Assembly (NCBI RefSeq): GCF_025751515.1
Contig: NZ_JAOWLE010000002.1
Span: 62,001 to 126,000 of the forward strand
Reading direction: 5' to 3'
Length of the DNA: 64,000 nt
Source of the DNA: Actibacterium sp. XHP0104
GTDB taxonomy: Bacteria; Pseudomonadota; Alphaproteobacteria; Rhodobacterales; Rhodobacteraceae
In this document: positions 7,484 to 16,657 of the stretch, piece after piece
How the letters are laid out: each line of letters opens with the position of its first letter
Position numbering within the stretch: position 1 is the first letter of the stretch
Notes under the pieces: generated by a model
The model's input: the letters and a program-made list of their open reading frames with translations, nothing else
The model's database searches: none
What the model was told of the DNA's origin: nothing
Position numbers and translations under genes: made by a program

Positions 7484-9261
7484 TCCGCACACCGCTGCGC
7501 CCGCTGGCCCGTATCCTGCAAGCCCGCGCCAAGGGTGAGAACCCCGACGCGATCGAAAAGGAAAACCTGCGCCTGCGCCACGAGCAGATGCGCGACCAGT
7601 CGCGCACCCGCGCCGAAAGCCGGCTGTGGGTGTTGGCGCTGGCCTTCATGTTTGCCTATGGCATGATCGGCATGCGCATGGGCGTGCTGGCCGCGTCTGA
7701 GCCGCAAGAGCCGCAGGTCGCGGTGTCGGGCTCGGCCATCGTGGCCCAGCGTGCCGATATCACCGACCGCAACGGCAACCTCTTGGCCACCAACCTGGCC
7801 ACGCATTCGCTGTATGCCCAGCCGCCGCTGATGGTCGACCCGCAGCGTGCCGCGCAGGAACTGGTTGCGATCTTCCCCGACCTCGAGGTCGACCGCCTGA
7901 CCCGCCAGTTCACCGGTGACCGCAAGTTCATCTGGATCAAGAAACGCATCAGCCCCGAGCAGATGCAGCAGGTGCACGATATCGGCGACCCCGGCCTGCT
8001 GTTCGGCCCGCGCGAGATGCGCCTTTACCCCAATGGCCGCCTTGCCGCGCATGTTCTGGGCGGCACCAGCTTTGGCCGCGAGGGCGTGCGCTCGGCCGAA
8101 CTGGTTGGCGTTGCGGGCGTGGAAAAGGAATTCGATCAATACCTGCGCGACCCGGCCAATGGCGGGCAACCGCTGCGCCTGTCGCTGGACCTGACCGTGC
8201 AGACCGCCATCCGCCGCGTGCTGGAAGGCGGGATGAAGCTGATGAACGCCAAGGGCGCGACCGCCATCCTGATGGATGTGCATACGGGCGAGGTGATCTC
8301 GCTGGTCTCGCTGCCCGATTTCGACCCCAATGAACGCCCCCGCCCGCTGGCGCAGGGCGATGCCTCTGACAGCCCGCTCTTTAACCGCGCGGTGCAGGGC
8401 GTGTACGAGCTGGGCTCGACCTTCAAGATCTTTGCCGCCGCGCAGGCGTTGGAAACCGGGATGATGACGCCCGATACCATGATCGACACCAAGGGCCCGC
8501 TGCGTTGGGGCAAGTTCCGCATCAATGATTTCCACAACTACGGCCCGCAGCTGTCGCTGACCGATGTGATGGTGAAATCGTCGAACATCGGCACCGCCCG
8601 CATCGCGATGGAAATCGGCGCCGAGCGTCAGCGCGACTTCCTGGGCCGTCTGGGCCTGCTGTCGCCGTCGCCGGTCGAATTGGTCGAGGCGCCGGGGGTG
8701 AAACCGCTGTTGCCGCCGAACTGGTCGGAACTGTCGACCATGACCATTTCCTATGGCCATGGCCTGTCGGCCAGCCCGCTGCACCTGGCCTCGGCCTATG
8801 CCTCGGTGCTGAACGGCGGCTACGTGGTGCAGCCCTCGCTGCTGGCCGGCGGGCGTCCGCGCACCGGCGAGCGCATCGTGTCCGAGCAAACCTCGGCCGC
8901 GCTGCGCGACATGCTGCGCCAGGTCGTTGTGCGCGGCACCGCCAGCTTTGGTGAGGTCGAAGGCTATTCGGTGGGCGGCAAGACCGGCACCGCCGACAAG
9001 CCCAAGCCCACCGGCGGCTATTACGAGGACAAGGTGATCGCCACCTTTGCCAGCGTTTTCCCCACCGATAAGCCCAAATACGTACTGATCGTCACCCTGG
9101 ACGAGCCCGAGGAAACATCCGGCACCGAACCGCGCCGCACTGCCGGCTGGACGGCCGTGCCCGTCGCTGCCGAGATCATCCGCCGCACCGCGCCTCTGCT
9201 GGGCCTGCGGCCGGACATTGAACCCGCCTCGACCTTTGGGGTAACACTCACCAGCAACTAG
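7480..9261 (+). CDS. ftsI: Septal peptidoglycan transpeptidase FtsI (PBP3)
   Basis: 593 residues of a class B penicillin-binding protein. After about 50 cytoplasmic residues comes one membrane anchor (LWVLALAFMFAYGMIGM), then the dimerisation/pedestal domain beginning DITDRNGNLLATNL, then the transpeptidase domain with the active-site Ser313 in STFK, SSN at 367-369 and KTGT at 501-504. It cross-links septal peptidoglycan in partnership with FtsW. All catalytic motifs are intact. Located between ftsL and murE as in most dcw clusters. Confidence 0.96.
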   Translation: MIRTPLRPLARILQARAKGENPDAIEKENLRLRHEQMRDQSRTRAESRLWVLALAFMFAYGMIGMRMGVLAASEPQEPQVAVSGSAIVAQRADITDRNGNLLATNLATHSLYAQPPLMVDPQRAAQELVAIFPDLEVDRLTRQFTGDRKFIWIKKRISPEQMQQVHDIGDPGLLFGPREMRLYPNGRLAAHVLGGTSFGREGVRSAELVGVAGVEKEFDQYLRDPANGGQPLRLSLDLTVQTAIRRVLEGGMKLMNAKGATAILMDVHTGEVISLVSLPDFDPNERPRPLAQGDASDSPLFNRAVQGVYELGSTFKIFAAAQALETGMMTPDTMIDTKGPLRWGKFRINDFHNYGPQLSLTDVMVKSSNIGTARIAMEIGAERQRDFLGRLGLLSPSPVELVEAPGVKPLLPPNWSELSTMTISYGHGLSASPLHLASAYASVLNGGYVVQPSLLAGGRPRTGERIVSEQTSAALRDMLRQVVVRGTASFGEVEGYSVGGKTGTADKPKPTGGYYEDKVIATFASVFPTDKPKYVLIVTLDEPEETSGTEPRRTAGWTAVPVAAEIIRRTAPLLGLRPDIEPASTFGVTLTSN

Positions 9262-9278
9262 GGCCGGGGGCAAATCAC

Positions 9279-10763
9279 ATGGCGGCAGGAACACGATCAC
9301 TAGCGGAACTGGGCCTGACCGCACGCGGCGGGCGCGAGGCGCGGGTTACCGGCCTGTCGGTCGACAGCCGCTATACAAAGGATGGCCACCTCTTTGCGGC
9401 GCTGCCGGGCACGCGGACCCACGGCGCCACCTTCATCAAATACGCGCTGCGCATGGGCGCGGCTGCGATCCTGACCGACGCCGAGGGCGCGCGCATCGCC
9501 GCCCCCGATCTGGCCCAGTCTCAGGCCGCGCTGATCATCGCCGAAGACCCGCGCCAGACCCTGGCCTATACCGCCGCGCTGTGGTTCGGCGCGCAGCCGC
9601 GCACGATGGTCGCCGTCACCGGCACCAACGGCAAGACCTCGGTCGCGACCTTTACCCGCCAGATCTGGAACCGCCTGGGCCATGTCGCCGCCAATCTGGG
9701 CACCACCGGCGTCGAGGGCGCTTTTCACGCGCCGCTGAACCACACCACGCCCGAGCCGATCACCCTGCACAACCTGCTGTCGCGCATGGCCGCCGAGGGC
9801 GTGACCCATGCCGCGATGGAGGCCTCGAGCCACGGCCTGGCCCAGCGTCGCCTAGACGGGGTCAACCTGTCGGCCGCCGGTTTCACCAATTTCACCCAGG
9901 ATCACCTCGATTATCACGCTGATTTCGCGGAATATTTCGCCGCCAAGGCCGGGCTCTTCGACCGTGTCCTGCCCGAGGATGGCGCCGCTGTGATCAACCT
10001 TGACGACCCCAAGGGCCCCGCCATGGCCGAGATCGCCGCCCAACGCGGGCAGGCCGTCATCGGCGTGGGGCGCGGCGTGCAGGCTGATCTGCAACTTTTG
10101 GGTCAACGCTTTGACGCCACCGGGCAAGAGCTGCGCTTTGGCTGGGCGGGCGACGCGTTTCAGGTGCGTCTGAACCTGATCGGCGGTTTCCAGGCCGAAA
10201 ACGTGCTGCTGGCCGCCGGGCTGGCGATTGCCAGCGGCGATGCCCCGCGCGATGTGTTCGAGGTGCTGCCCGAACTTTATGGCGTGCGCGGCCGGATGCA
10301 GCTGGCCGCCACCCGCGAAAACGGGGCGGCGGTGTTTGTCGATTACGCCCACACGCCCGATGCCCTGAAAACCGCGCTCCAGGCGCTGCGCCCGCATGTG
10401 ATGGGCCGCCTGGTGGTGGTGTTTGGCGCGGGCGGTGACCGCGATCAGGGCAAGCGCCCGCTGATGGGCCAGGCCGCCGCCGAAAACGCCGATCTGGTCT
10501 TTGTCACCGACGACAACCCGCGCAGCGAGGTGCCCGCCGATATCCGCGCCGCGATCCTGGCTGCGTGCCCCGAAGCCCATGACGTGGGCGACCGGGCCGA
10601 GGCGATCTTGCGCGGGGTCGATGCGCTGGGGCCGGGTGATGCGCTGCTGGTTGCGGGCAAGGGGCATGAAACCGGCCAGATCGTCGGCGATGATGTCTTT
10701 CCGTTTGACGATGTCGAGCAGGCCTCGATCGCCGTGGCCGCACTGGACGGCAAGCTGGTATGA
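9279..10763 (+). CDS. murE: UDP-MurNAc-tripeptide synthetase MurE
   Basis: 494 residues of a Mur ligase. It carries the ATP-binding TGTNGKTS motif, the central HTTPEPI and MEASSHGLAQRR stretches, the FTNFTQDHLDYH motif, and the C-terminal YAHTPDALKTAL and DNPRSE motifs. The DNPR motif near residue 412 is the signature of enzymes that add meso-diaminopimelate, so the product is UDP-MurNAc-L-Ala-D-Glu-mDap. Its end overlaps murF by four bases. Confidence 0.96.
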   Translation: MAAGTRSLAELGLTARGGREARVTGLSVDSRYTKDGHLFAALPGTRTHGATFIKYALRMGAAAILTDAEGARIAAPDLAQSQAALIIAEDPRQTLAYTAALWFGAQPRTMVAVTGTNGKTSVATFTRQIWNRLGHVAANLGTTGVEGAFHAPLNHTTPEPITLHNLLSRMAAEGVTHAAMEASSHGLAQRRLDGVNLSAAGFTNFTQDHLDYHADFAEYFAAKAGLFDRVLPEDGAAVINLDDPKGPAMAEIAAQRGQAVIGVGRGVQADLQLLGQRFDATGQELRFGWAGDAFQVRLNLIGGFQAENVLLAAGLAIASGDAPRDVFEVLPELYGVRGRMQLAATRENGAAVFVDYAHTPDALKTALQALRPHVMGRLVVVFGAGGDRDQGKRPLMGQAAAENADLVFVTDDNPRSEVPADIRAAILAACPEAHDVGDRAEAILRGVDALGPGDALLVAGKGHETGQIVGDDVFPFDDVEQASIAVAALDGKLV

Positions 10764-12154
10764 CCGCGCTGTGGACGGCACCAGAGGCAGCCGCCGCAAC
10801 CGGCGGGCGCGCCACGACCGACTGGCGCGCCAATGGCGTGTCGATCGACACCCGCACGCTACAGCCGGGCGATCTGTTCGTGGCGCTGAAAGACCTGCGC
10901 GATGGCCATGATTTCGTCGCGCAGGCGCTAGAGAAAGGCGCCGCCGCCGCGCTGGTGTCGCGCATCCCCGAGGGCGTGGCGCCCGACGCGCCGCTGCTGA
11001 TCGTTGACGATGTGCTGCCCGCGCTGGAACGGCTGGGCATCGCCGCCCGGGCCCGCAGCGCGGCGCGGGTGATCGCGGTGACGGGCTCTGCCGGCAAGAC
11101 CTCGACCAAGGAAATGCTGCGCGCCGTGCTGGCGGGGCAGGGCCGCACCCACGCCGCCGAGGCCAGCTATAACAACCATTGGGGCGTGCCGCTGACCCTG
11201 GCGCGTATGCCAACTGACACCGAATTCGCGGTGATCGAGATCGGCATGAACCATCCCGGCGAGATCGCGCCACTGACCTGTCTGGCCCGCCCGCATGTGG
11301 CAATCATCACCACGGTCGTTGCCGCGCACCTAGAGGCATTCGGCGCGCTCGAGGGCATCGCCCATGAAAAGGCCGCGATTCTTGAGGGGCTGACGCCCGA
11401 TGGTGTCGCCGTTTTGAATGGCGATCTGGCGGTCTCGGATATCCTGATGAGCAAGGCCGCGGCTCTGAACGCGCGGGTTTTGCAGTTTGGCGCGGGCGAG
11501 GGCGCGGATATCCGCATGATCCGCGCGGATTTGCAGGGCGACACCACCGTTGTGGTGACGCGGGCCGGTGACACGGCGCTGGAATTCACCCTGACCACCG
11601 CCGGCAAGCATTTCGCCATGAACGCGCTGGCGGTGATTGGCGCGGCACAGGCTCTGAGCCTGCCGCTGAACGAAATCGCCCGCGACCTGTCGCTGTGGCT
11701 GCCGCCCGCCGGGCGCGGCGCGCGCGAGGTGGTCGCCCTGCCGGGCGGTGGGTTCGAGCTGATTGATGACGCGTTCAACGCCAACCCCGCATCGATGCAG
11801 GCGGCGCTTGAGGTGCTGGCCTCGGCCACCCCCGACGGGCGTCGGGTGGCGGTGCTGGGCGATATGCTGGAACTGGGCGAGGATGAGATCGCAATGCACC
11901 GCGCCCTGGCCGATGATCCGGGGCTGCAAGCCGCCGATCTGGTGCATTGCGTGGGGTCGCGGATGCGGGCGCTTTACGACGCGCTGCCGCCGGCACAGCG
12001 GGGCGAATGGGTCGACACGGCCGATGATCTGGCGACGCGCGCCGCCGCGCTGGCCGGGCCGGGCGACGTGATTTTGGTAAAAGGGTCAAAGGGCAGCAAG
12101 GTTTCCCGCGTGGTTGACGCGCTGCGCAAATTGGGCCAAGCGGGCGCCAGCTAG
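10760..12154 (+). CDS. murF: UDP-MurNAc-tripeptide:D-Ala-D-Ala ligase MurF
   Basis: 464 residues. The N-terminal domain has SIDTRTLQPGDLFVAL, then comes the P-loop TGSAGKTSTKEML, the SYNNHWGVPLTL motif typical of MurF, EIGMNHPGEI, and the C-terminal DDAFNANPASMQAALE and LGDMLELG. It adds D-Ala-D-Ala made by Ddl (encoded at 23270) to complete the pentapeptide. Translationally coupled to murE. Confidence 0.96.
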   Translation: MTALWTAPEAAAATGGRATTDWRANGVSIDTRTLQPGDLFVALKDLRDGHDFVAQALEKGAAAALVSRIPEGVAPDAPLLIVDDVLPALERLGIAARARSAARVIAVTGSAGKTSTKEMLRAVLAGQGRTHAAEASYNNHWGVPLTLARMPTDTEFAVIEIGMNHPGEIAPLTCLARPHVAIITTVVAAHLEAFGALEGIAHEKAAILEGLTPDGVAVLNGDLAVSDILMSKAAALNARVLQFGAGEGADIRMIRADLQGDTTVVVTRAGDTALEFTLTTAGKHFAMNALAVIGAAQALSLPLNEIARDLSLWLPPAGRGAREVVALPGGGFELIDDAFNANPASMQAALEVLASATPDGRRVAVLGDMLELGEDEIAMHRALADDPGLQAADLVHCVGSRMRALYDALPPAQRGEWVDTADDLATRAAALAGPGDVILVKGSKGSKVSRVVDALRKLGQAGAS

Positions 12155-12172
12155 GCGCGAGGGAATGTACAT

Positions 12173-13255
12173 ATGCTGTTTTGGCTGACCGAGTTTTCCG
12201 ATGGCGGCGACGTCTTCAACCTGTTCCGGTATATCACCTTCCGGGCGGGCGGGGCGTTTTTCACCGCGCTTTTGTTCGGGTTCATCTTTGGCCGACCGCT
12301 GATCAACCTGTTGCGCCGCAAGCAGAAAAAGGGCCAGCCCATCCGTGACGACGGCCCCGAGAGCCATTTCACCAAGGCCGGCACCCCCACCATGGGCGGC
12401 TTGCTGATCCTGTCGGCGCTGGTGCTGTCGACGCTGATGTGGGCGCGGCTTGATAATCCCTATACCTGGATCGTGCTGTTCGTGACCGTGGGGTTCGGCC
12501 TGATCGGCTTTGCCGACGACTATGCGAAAGTGTCGAAAAACAACACCAAGGGCGTGTCCAGCCGGATGCGCATGGGGCTGGGGCTGCTGATCGCGCTCTT
12601 TGCCTCGGTCGCGGCCTCGATGGTGCATCCCGAGAACCTGACCTTTCAGCTGGCGCTGCCGGTGTTCAAGGACACGCTGATCAACCTGGGCTATCTGTTC
12701 ATCCCCTTCGCCATGATCGTGATCGTGGGCGCCGCCAATGCGGTGAACCTGACCGACGGTCTGGACGGGCTGGCGATCATGCCGGTGATGATCGCGGCGG
12801 GCACGCTGGGGGTGATTGCCTATCTGGTGGGCCACGCCAATTTCGCTGATTATCTGGGCGTGCATTTCGTGCTGGGCACCGGCGAGATCCTGATCTTTGC
12901 CGCCGGGCTGATCGGCGGCGGGCTGGGGTTTCTGTGGTACAATGCGCCGCCGGCGGCGGTGTTCATGGGCGATACCGGGTCGCTGGCCCTGGGTGGCGCC
13001 TTGGGTGCGATTGCGGTGGCCACCAAGCACGAGATCGTTCTGGCGATCGTGGGCGGGCTGTTCGTGGTCGAGGCGCTGTCGGTGATCATCCAGGTCGCCT
13101 ATTTCAAGCGCACCGGCAAGCGGGTGTTCCTGATGGCGCCCATTCACCACCATTTCGAGAAGAAGGGCTGGGCCGAGCCGCAGATCGTGATCCGGTTCTG
13201 GATCATCAGCCTGATCCTGGCTCTGATCGGTCTGGCGACACTGAAGCTGCGGTAA
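12173..13255 (+). CDS. mraY: Phospho-MurNAc-pentapeptide transferase MraY
   Basis: 360 residues with about ten transmembrane segments. Family motifs are [14 protein letters not shown] (catalytic/Mg-binding DD), [20 protein letters not shown] and the cytoplasmic HHHFEKKGW histidine motif near the end. MraY joins the nucleotide precursor to undecaprenyl phosphate, making lipid I at the inner membrane. Start ATG at 12173 with GAGGG upstream. The N-terminal [12 protein letters not shown] is as in other alphaproteobacteria. Confidence 0.97.
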   Translation: MLFWLTEFSDGGDVFNLFRYITFRAGGAFFTALLFGFIFGRPLINLLRRKQKKGQPIRDDGPESHFTKAGTPTMGGLLILSALVLSTLMWARLDNPYTWIVLFVTVGFGLIGFADDYAKVSKNNTKGVSSRMRMGLGLLIALFASVAASMVHPENLTFQLALPVFKDTLINLGYLFIPFAMIVIVGAANAVNLTDGLDGLAIMPVMIAAGTLGVIAYLVGHANFADYLGVHFVLGTGEILIFAAGLIGGGLGFLWYNAPPAAVFMGDTGSLALGGALGAIAVATKHEIVLAIVGGLFVVEALSVIIQVAYFKRTGKRVFLMAPIHHHFEKKGWAEPQIVIRFWIISLILALIGLATLKLR

Positions 13256-13256
13256 A

Positions 13257-13325
13257 GGGGGCGCTGCCCCCTTCACGCGCCTTGCGGCGCGCTCATCCCC
13301 CGGGATATTTTGTCGAAGAAGAAAC
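13257..13325. repeat. Intergenic GC hairpin plus CCCCCGGGATATTTT-type element
   Basis: The mraY-murD gap holds GGGGGCGCTGCCCCC (hairpin, from 13257), a second GCGCC/GGCGC hairpin, and then CCCCCGGGATATTTTGTC followed by an A/G-rich GAAGAAGAAAC. Very similar strings (CCCCCGGAGTATTT..AAGAAG) recur between genes in many Rhodobacterales genomes as I recall them. Only one copy was noticed in this window. A role as transcript end/processing element or dispersed repeat is inference. Confidence 0.45.
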
Positions 13326-13343
13326 AGGCAGGGGCATTTGGCC

Positions 13344-14741
13344 ATGATACCGGTTCGGGGAGTTGAGGGCGCGAAGCTGGGCGTGTTGGGGCTGGGCCGG
13401 TCGGGTCTGGCGACGGCGCGCGCGTTGCGGGCGGGCGGGGCCGAGGCCGTTTGCTGGGACGACAACGAGGCCGCGCGCGCCAAGGCCGAGGCTGAGGGGT
13501 TTGTTGTGGCTGACCCGACGCGCGGCGACGGGTTCGAGGGGATGGCGGCGCTGATCACATCGCCCGGTATTCCGCATCTTTATCCTGCGCCCAACCGGGT
13601 GATTGCCGCGGCCTGGGCTGCGGGTGTGCCGGTCGATAACGATATCGGGCTGTTCTTTCGGTCGCTGGCCGTGCCTGAGTGGGACAACTACGAGACCGCG
13701 CCCCGGGTGGTTGCGGTGACGGGGTCGAACGGCAAGTCGACGACCAGCGCGCTGATCCATCACATTTTGCAGCATGCGGGCCGCGAAAGTCAGCTGGCCG
13801 GCAATATTGGCCGCGGGGTGTTGGACATTGATCCGCCCGGCGATGGTGGCGTGGTTGTTCTGGAGCTGTCGAGCTATCAGACCGATCTGGCGCGGGCGCT
13901 GACGCCGGATATCGCCGTATTCACCAACCTGTCGCCCGATCATCTGGATCGTCATGGCGGCCCGGGCGGTTATTTCGCGGCCAAGCGGCGGCTCTTTGCC
14001 GAGGGCGGACCGGATCGTGCGGTGATCGGTGTGGATGAGGTCGAGGGGCAGTACCTGGCCAACCAGCTGTCCGAAGGGGCGGCGGATGACCGGGTGATCC
14101 GGGTGTCGTCGGGGCAGAAACTGACCGGGCCGGGTTGGTTCGTCTTTGCGCGCAAGGGGTTTCTGGCCGAGTGGCGCAAGGGTCGTCAGGTGGCCAGCAT
14201 CGATCTGCGCGAGATTGCCGGCCTGCCGGGCGCGCATAACCATCAGAATGCCTGTGCCGCCTATTCCGCCGTGCGCGCGCTGGGTGTGGCGCCCAAGCTG
14301 ATCGAGCAGGCGCTGCACACGTTCGAGGGCCTGCCTCATCGCAGCCAGCTGGTGGGCGAGAAGAACGGTGTGCGGTTCATCAATGACAGCAAGGCCACCA
14401 ATGCCGACAGCGCCGCCAAGGCGCTGGCGGCGTTCACCAATATCCGCTGGATCTGTGGCGGGCTGGAGAAAGAGGGCGGTCTGGGGCCGGTTCTGGCCCA
14501 TCTGGGCAATGTCACCAAGGCCTATGTCATCGGGCGCGAGGCGGCCAGTTTCGCGCTGAAGCTGGGGGCGGTGCCGCATGAGATCTGCGAGTCGATGGAG
14601 CGCGCCGTAGCGCAGGCCGCGGCCGAGGCGCAGCCGGGCGACGTGGTGCTGTTGGCGCCGGCGGCGGCCAGTTTCGACCAATATGACAATTTCGAACGGC
14701 GCGGCGAGGATTTCATCGCCCGCGTCGGGCAGCTGGGTTAG
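13344..14741 (+). CDS. murD: UDP-MurNAc-L-alanine:D-glutamate ligase MurD
   Basis: 465 residues from ATG 13344; an in-frame TTG at 13338 is possible, but MIPVRG matches the family N-terminus and AGGGGC sits at a normal distance. It shows the Rossmann-like [15 protein letters not shown], the ATP-binding [39 protein letters not shown] and the C-terminal [20 protein letters not shown]. It adds D-glutamate to UDP-MurNAc-L-Ala. Its TAG stop overlaps the stop of the convergent Dabb gene, which marks the end of the first dcw block. Confidence 0.96.
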   Translation: MIPVRGVEGAKLGVLGLGRSGLATARALRAGGAEAVCWDDNEAARAKAEAEGFVVADPTRGDGFEGMAALITSPGIPHLYPAPNRVIAAAWAAGVPVDNDIGLFFRSLAVPEWDNYETAPRVVAVTGSNGKSTTSALIHHILQHAGRESQLAGNIGRGVLDIDPPGDGGVVVLELSSYQTDLARALTPDIAVFTNLSPDHLDRHGGPGGYFAAKRRLFAEGGPDRAVIGVDEVEGQYLANQLSEGAADDRVIRVSSGQKLTGPGWFVFARKGFLAEWRKGRQVASIDLREIAGLPGAHNHQNACAAYSAVRALGVAPKLIEQALHTFEGLPHRSQLVGEKNGVRFINDSKATNADSAAKALAAFTNIRWICGGLEKEGGLGPVLAHLGNVTKAYVIGREAASFALKLGAVPHEICESMERAVAQAAAEAQPGDVVLLAPAAASFDQYDNFERRGEDFIARVGQLG

Positions 14742-15028
14742 CCCGAGGTGTAATCCGCCGCGATGCGCAAGTCGCGCAGAGGGCGGACGATCTCGATCGA
14801 GCGCTGGTAAAGCGGGTGCGCCTTGAAGGCGGCCAGCTGGGCCTCGTCGGTGAATTCGCCGTAGACCACGAAATCGGGGCTGTCGCCGGGCAGGGGGTCG
14901 GTCTTGAGATTGCGCCCCACTTCGAGATGCAGCTTGTCAGGGATGCCGGTCAGCAGCGACAGCCCGTCATAGACCGTATCCAGGTCATCGGCGCTGCGGG
15001 CGGTGAAAAAGACGATATGGCGGATCAT
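14738..15028 (-). CDS. Dabb (stress-responsive A/B barrel) domain protein
   Basis: 96 residues from [15 protein letters not shown]; the open frame extends further upstream but is low-complexity and lacks family character. The sequence fits the dimeric ferredoxin-like Dabb fold: the first strand IRHIVFF, a helix, the central [10 protein letters not shown] strand, and FKAHPLYQ near the end. Such proteins are small stress or catabolism-linked proteins; no active site can be named here. It is the only minus-strand gene inside the dcw region, convergent with murD and divergent from the decarboxylase. Confidence 0.8.
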   Translation of the reverse strand: MIRHIVFFTARSADDLDTVYDGLSLLTGIPDKLHLEVGRNLKTDPLPGDSPDFVVYGEFTDEAQLAAFKAHPLYQRSIEIVRPLRDLRIAADYTSG

Positions 15029-15185
15029 GCGGCACCAGCGTGGGATCAGTTGCGCCCTAGCTAGCGCCGGGCGCGGCCGGGCAGAAGGGGCAGGCGAATG
15101 CTGCGCCGCCGCTGTTTCAAAAACGCAACAAAATAGGGGGCTTTGCGGCGGCTTGTTAAAATTTTTCGGCGCGCGAAAAAAATCC

Positions 15186-15214
15186 TTGAACCGACTCAAG
15201 TGATTGCCTAAATC
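15186..15214 (+). promoter_or_regulatory. Candidate promoter of the ornithine decarboxylase gene
   Basis: TTGAAC (15186-15191) and TAAATC (15209-15214) are 17 bases apart, in an AT-rich stretch that contrasts with the surroundings. Transcription from about 15221 would give a leader of roughly 118 bases. The 310-base gap between the Dabb and decarboxylase starts holds no gene. Confidence 0.4.
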
Positions 15215-15220
15215 GCGGCT

Positions 15221-15338
15221 TAAGACGCCAACGCACGCGCCTCTGGCCGAGCCCTTAAAGCTCCGCGTTTATGTAGCGACGGTAACGTCTCCCTTGGAAG
15301 TGAGCGGTCATAAATGGCCGGGTCTATTGGAGATGACC
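15221..15338 (+). promoter_or_regulatory. Structured leader of the decarboxylase mRNA, possible speF-type element
   Basis: The leader can form GAGC/GCTC (15249-15263), GACG-GTAA-CGTC with a GNRA-type loop (15278-15289), and CGGTCA-TAAA-TGGCCG (15305-15320) close to the ribosome-binding site GGAG (15329-15332). It also has an ATG immediately followed by TAG (15271-15276). A conserved RNA motif named speF occurs before ornithine decarboxylase genes of alphaproteobacteria. Whether this leader is a member needs a covariance-model search. Confidence 0.4.
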
Positions 15339-16511
15339 ATGAACGCTACTGTAACCGACTTTGTCGGACGTGAATTCGTCGCACCCGCAACCCGTATCGA
15401 GAACTTTATCCGTTCGACCACGTTCGACCGGCCGACCCTTGTTCTGGACACCGAGGCCGTTGCCACCCAGTTCCACGCGCTGCGCGCCGGTCTGGGCCAT
15501 GCCGACATTCACTATGCGGTCAAGGCGAACCCCGCCCGCGAGATCATCGAGACCCTTGTTAACCTGGGCTCGCATTTCGATGCGGCCTCGCGCGGCGAGA
15601 TCGAGCTGTGCCTGAGCCAGGGCGCCGCGCCCGAGACCATTTCCTTCGGCAACACCATCAAACGCCCCGCCGACATCGTGTTCGCCTATCACGCCGGTAT
15701 CACGCTTTTTGCCGCCGATGCCGAGGAAGAGCTGGACAAGCTGGCCGAGCATGCCCCCGGCGCGCAGGTCTATATCCGCATCATCGTCGAGAACTACGAG
15801 GCCGACTGGCCGCTGTCGCGCAAATTCGGCTGTGCCCGTGACAAGGCGCTGAGCCTGCTGGGCTATGCCCGCGAGCTGGGCCTTGATCCGATCGGCCTGT
15901 CCTTCCACGTCGGCTCGCAAACCCGCCGCGCCGAGATGTGGATCGGCACGCTGGATCAGGTGGCCGCCATCTGGCACGAGGCCCAAGAGGCCGGTTTCGG
16001 CCTGACCCTGCTGAACATCGGCGGCGGTTTCCCGGCCTTTTACGGCGAAGAGATCGACCACCCGACCCGCTACGCCGCCCGCGTGATGGAGCTGATCCAC
16101 GACCGTTTCGGCGACGTGCCGCGCATCATGGCAGAGCCGGGCCGTGGCCTGGTGGCCGAGGCCGGCATGATCGCCGCCGAGGTGCTGCTGGTGTCGCGCA
16201 AGTCGGACATGGACACGCACCGCTGGGTTTACCTCGATATCGGTAAATTCTCGGGCCTGGCCGAAACCATGGACGAGGCCATTCGCTATCAGTTCATCAC
16301 CGACCGCGACCACGAGGAAACCGGCGCCTGCATCCTGGCCGGCCCGTCCTGCGACAGCGCCGACGTGCTGTATGAAAAGCGCCCGGTGCAGCTGCCCGTG
16401 GGCCTGAAAGCGGGCGACCGTTTCATCATCCGCAACTGCGGCGCCTATACCTCGACCTACAGCTCGGTCGGGTTCAACGGCTTCCCGCCGCTGGATGTCG
16501 TCGTCATCTGA
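15339..16511 (+). CDS. Group IV PLP-dependent ornithine/lysine-type decarboxylase
   Basis: 390 residues from ATG 15339, which has GGAG six bases upstream. Fold type III PLP enzyme: the Schiff-base lysine in YAVKANP, SFHVGSQ, the glycine-rich LLNIGGGFP phosphate-binding loop, and the C-terminal GPSCDSADVLYE, whose cysteine and Asp complete the active site across the dimer. Alphaproteobacterial members (COG0019, ODC-like) make putrescine from ornithine; some also accept lysine or diaminopimelate. The GPSCDSAD form favours ODC over meso-DAP decarboxylase. It sits between murD and ftsW, has its own leader and terminator, and so is likely expressed separately from the cell-wall genes. Confidence 0.88.
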   Translation: MNATVTDFVGREFVAPATRIENFIRSTTFDRPTLVLDTEAVATQFHALRAGLGHADIHYAVKANPAREIIETLVNLGSHFDAASRGEIELCLSQGAAPETISFGNTIKRPADIVFAYHAGITLFAADAEEELDKLAEHAPGAQVYIRIIVENYEADWPLSRKFGCARDKALSLLGYARELGLDPIGLSFHVGSQTRRAEMWIGTLDQVAAIWHEAQEAGFGLTLLNIGGGFPAFYGEEIDHPTRYAARVMELIHDRFGDVPRIMAEPGRGLVAEAGMIAAEVLLVSRKSDMDTHRWVYLDIGKFSGLAETMDEAIRYQFITDRDHEETGACILAGPSCDSADVLYEKRPVQLPVGLKAGDRFIIRNCGAYTSTYSSVGFNGFPPLDVVVI

Positions 16512-16537
16512 CATCGACCCCAAGGCCAAAGATCATC

Positions 16538-16572
16538 GCCCCTGTGCAGGATGCTGCGCAGGGGCTTTCTTA
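16538..16572 (+). terminator. Rho-independent terminator after the decarboxylase gene
   Basis: A 12-bp stem with one G-T pair, 16538-16549 with 16554-16565 (GCCCCTGTGCAG/CTGCGCAGGGGC), four-base loop, then TTTCTTA. It separates the decarboxylase from ftsW, so ftsW needs a promoter within 16573-16657. Confidence 0.85.
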
Positions 16573-16657
16573 TCGCTGGCCTGAGGGGGCAAATCACGTT
16601 AGAATCACCCGCAGACCCGGCAAACGGGCGATTTGAGGCAGTCGAGGCGGTACTCGC

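Noticed and set aside
7291-9324. 677-codon minus-strand frame opposite ftsL/ftsI/murE
   Set aside because: Shadow of ftsI; composition dominated by Gly, Arg, His and Gln and no ribosome-binding site.
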